DNA from: Torymus aiolomorphi
Lineage: Eukaryota > Arthropoda > Insecta > Hymenoptera > Torymidae
Assembly: GCA_036365515.1 (NCBI GenBank)
Contig: CM070873.1
Coordinates: 89,826,173-89,890,172 of the forward strand
DNA: 64,000 nt
Reading direction: 5' to 3'
The translations under genes and the position numbers were made by a program. Shown here piece by piece: positions 62,173-64,000 of the stretch (position 1 is the first letter of the stretch; each line of letters starts with the position of its first letter). Under the pieces are notes generated by a model. The model was given only the letters and a program-made list of their open reading frames with translations, was not told the origin of the DNA and did no database searches.

Positions 62173-62391
62173 TACTATACAAAAATTTACAAGTTTTTGA
62201 GTGAAAAAATCATGAAAATTAAAGATTTAAATTATAAAAGAAATCAAAATTTTCAAATTTTCAATTAATTATAACTTTAGATCGATTGCATATTTTGCTC
62301 TAAAATTGCATATTTGTGTTCTGGAGATAATTTGGATCCAGTAACAAAAATGTTGAGCAATTTTAAAATGTCAACAGTCGACATGACGTCC
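62173..62391. other. AT-rich sequence, no feature recognised (right arm)
   Basis: Mirror of about 7886-8104. Only short AT-rich frames are present. Confidence 0.3.
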
Positions 62392-62536
62392 TCCAATCGC
62401 AAAGTAAAGCATTTTTGTATATAATTTTAAAGATTCTATTTTGTAGATTTTGTAATAGTTTTAGACTATTCATATATAAACCACCTTTTAACTGCCTACT
62501 ATCCAAGCTATTATCTCATAACTTATTATGTTATTA
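62392..62536 (-). pseudogene. Remnant of a non-LTR reverse transcriptase C-terminus (right arm)
   Basis: Mirror of 7741-7885, with the same in-frame stop between the I-I-A-W motif and the LQNLQNRIFKII segment; decayed before the palindrome formed. Confidence 0.5.
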
Positions 62537-64000
62537 AAAACACCATAATATAGTATTGACAATGTTTTAGTTTGCATGATATTTGCCATTTTGTAAAAAA
62601 TGAAAAGTAGAAATTTCGTTTTTATTTTATTATGCTTTCAATGTGCTTATCCTATATTAAAAATTGTAATCAAAAGTAATTTTGTATCTTATTATTATAT
62701 TTTTATAAATATATCATCTTTGGAATGTTATATTCCTATCTTATTAATAGCTATTATATTTCATATTTCTGTCAAATCGAATTCTGTTAAATAATAAGCG
62801 AAAATTGACTATGTAAGGTGCATTGAGGCGTTCAAAATCGTGTTTATATAGGTTTAGATTATGAGGAATTGATTATATGGAAATGTTATAATTGGAAACA
62901 AGATTTATTTAGATGTTACCTATATCTTCTGTATCTAACATTTTTATGTGTACTTAAATCATTGAACAATAAGCGAAAATCGTCCAATTATAACTCTCTA
63001 AACGAAAAACTCTTCGCATGTTCTTTACAAAAATGTCGCGAGCACGTATTTCCAGGAAAAAGCGCGGAAAGAATTGTTTATATTATTTTAAATTGGCAGT
63101 TATTATAAGGTATAATAAAACTTTGTTGATTCCCTTTGATTTTATCATTTATTTAATAACCATTACCTATACGAAAACCCCTTCATGTCCTTTTAACAAA
63201 AAATTTCACGCCCTCGTATTCACGGGAAATAATGCGATAAAAATTATTTCTTTACGAAAAATGTTGCAGACCTATAATTCCAGAAAATCATATTGAAAAT
63301 AATTGTTTATTATAAATTAGTAGTTATTATAAGGTGTAATAAAAGTTTGTTGATTAGCTTTGATTTCATCTGAAAATCGTTCAACAATAATAACGAGCTA
63401 CGTTGAAATAGCAAAACTTTTTGAACGAATAAAATGTAATAAATAATTATTAAAATTATTATTTATCCAGTGAAAATCTTTCTGTACAGTAATAATATTT
63501 ATATTCAAAACTCAATCAAATTTTGTTTTTAAGGTTATGAATGCAATTCATCGCTACTATATCGTTGTGGTTAATTTATATCATAATACAGTTACATAAT
63601 TTGCAAAACTGAAGTTTTTTAAGTCTATTTCACTTCAATTATTATTTAATAAAATAATTTGTAATTTTATTCTATAAAAGTGTAGTCATAGCGCCATCTA
63701 GAGAGTCATTTACGAGAACTATACAACGTAAACAAATATAAGGTGTCAAAAAAGGTTGGTACGACTTACTTTGCACCATGCACACCCATTTTACGTTAGT
63801 GGTATACAAGTGATGAGTAGTTTTGCCAACCTCACAACTTATTGTCGAAAGATAATGTATGGAAAAAAATAAAATAATACTTTTTAACGAATTTCGAAAA
63901 AAGAAGACTGTCAGGCGCTCGGTAATGCTATGGTGAGCATATGTGTAAAATTTCAGGCAGATCCGATGTATATTCGAGCTTATGTTGAAGTTTTCGTTAA
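62537..64000. repeat. Outer AT-rich part of the right arm with decayed repeats
   Basis: Mirror of 6281-7740. It includes the two decayed sat3-like units (about 63007-63377) and one half of the imperfect inverted repeat (ACTGTCAGGCGCTCGG near 63907-63922). The frames at 62600, 62869 and 63018 lie in this repeat-derived AT-rich DNA and are not called as genes. Arm homology continues to the last base. Confidence 0.5.

Larger units (their letters stand above)
33824..64000. repeat. Giant palindrome, right arm (cut by the window end)
   Basis: Reverse complement of 6281-33217 with private changes: element E insertion (35086-37845), a 517-bp duplication (40854-41887), one extra cassette unit (about 47002-47285), loss of one (TA)n region, and small indels. 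The order of all satellites, transposons and retroelement fragments is mirrored exactly. The last base visible pairs with about 6281, so the outer end of this arm is not in the window. Confidence 0.97.

Overview
This is eukaryotic repeat DNA with no recognisable host protein gene. It is AT-rich and holds a Penelope-like retroelement, a jockey/R1-type non-LTR gag, foldback MITEs, four satellite families and GT-AG intron-like units. The mix suggests an arthropod, most likely an insect (a hymenopteran would fit), but nothing in the window fixes the species.

The dominant structure is a giant inverted repeat. The left arm (matched from at least 6281 to 33217) is repeated in reverse complement on the right (33824 to the window end at 64000, where the arm is cut off). 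A 606-bp unique spacer (33218-33823) separates them. Paired positions sum to 67041 near the centre and about 70280 at the outside; the steps are discrete insertions and deletions. The arms are nearly identical (several mirrored frames of 60-157 codons translate identically), yet each has private events. The right arm has a 2760-bp insertion flanked by TTAA, a 517-bp tandem duplication and one extra 284-bp unit. The left arm has a 2-bp frameshift in a gag ORF and a longer (TA)n region. These differences argue against a simple fold-back read artefact, but two haplotypes wrongly joined head to head cannot be excluded.

From outside to centre each arm carries: AT-rich decayed repeats and a reverse transcriptase remnant; a long foldback element with an ORF1-only non-LTR retroelement inserted in its loop (gag intact on the right, frameshifted on the left); retroelement 3' tails; a ~600-bp satellite (sat1) of two monomer types with a GC hairpin, interrupted by a ~970-bp transposon with ~370-bp inverted repeats; (GA)n-bearing tandem units; a GC-rich promoter-like block followed by tandem exon-intron-like cassettes pointing to the palindrome centre; a 626-bp higher-order satellite (sat2); a tRNA-Ala-like fragment; a ~170-bp satellite (sat3); a 141-bp satellite (sat4); MITEs; and a 5S-rRNA-like sequence at the palindrome breakpoint.

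Outside the left arm (1-6076) lie a second, smaller palindrome with two MITE insertions, short tandem repeats, and a truncated copy of the same element inserted in the right arm (element E). That copy is itself interrupted by a 5'-truncated Penelope-like element with RT and GIY-YIG parts and a hammerhead-ribozyme-like motif. The other E copy gives the empty site for this insertion.
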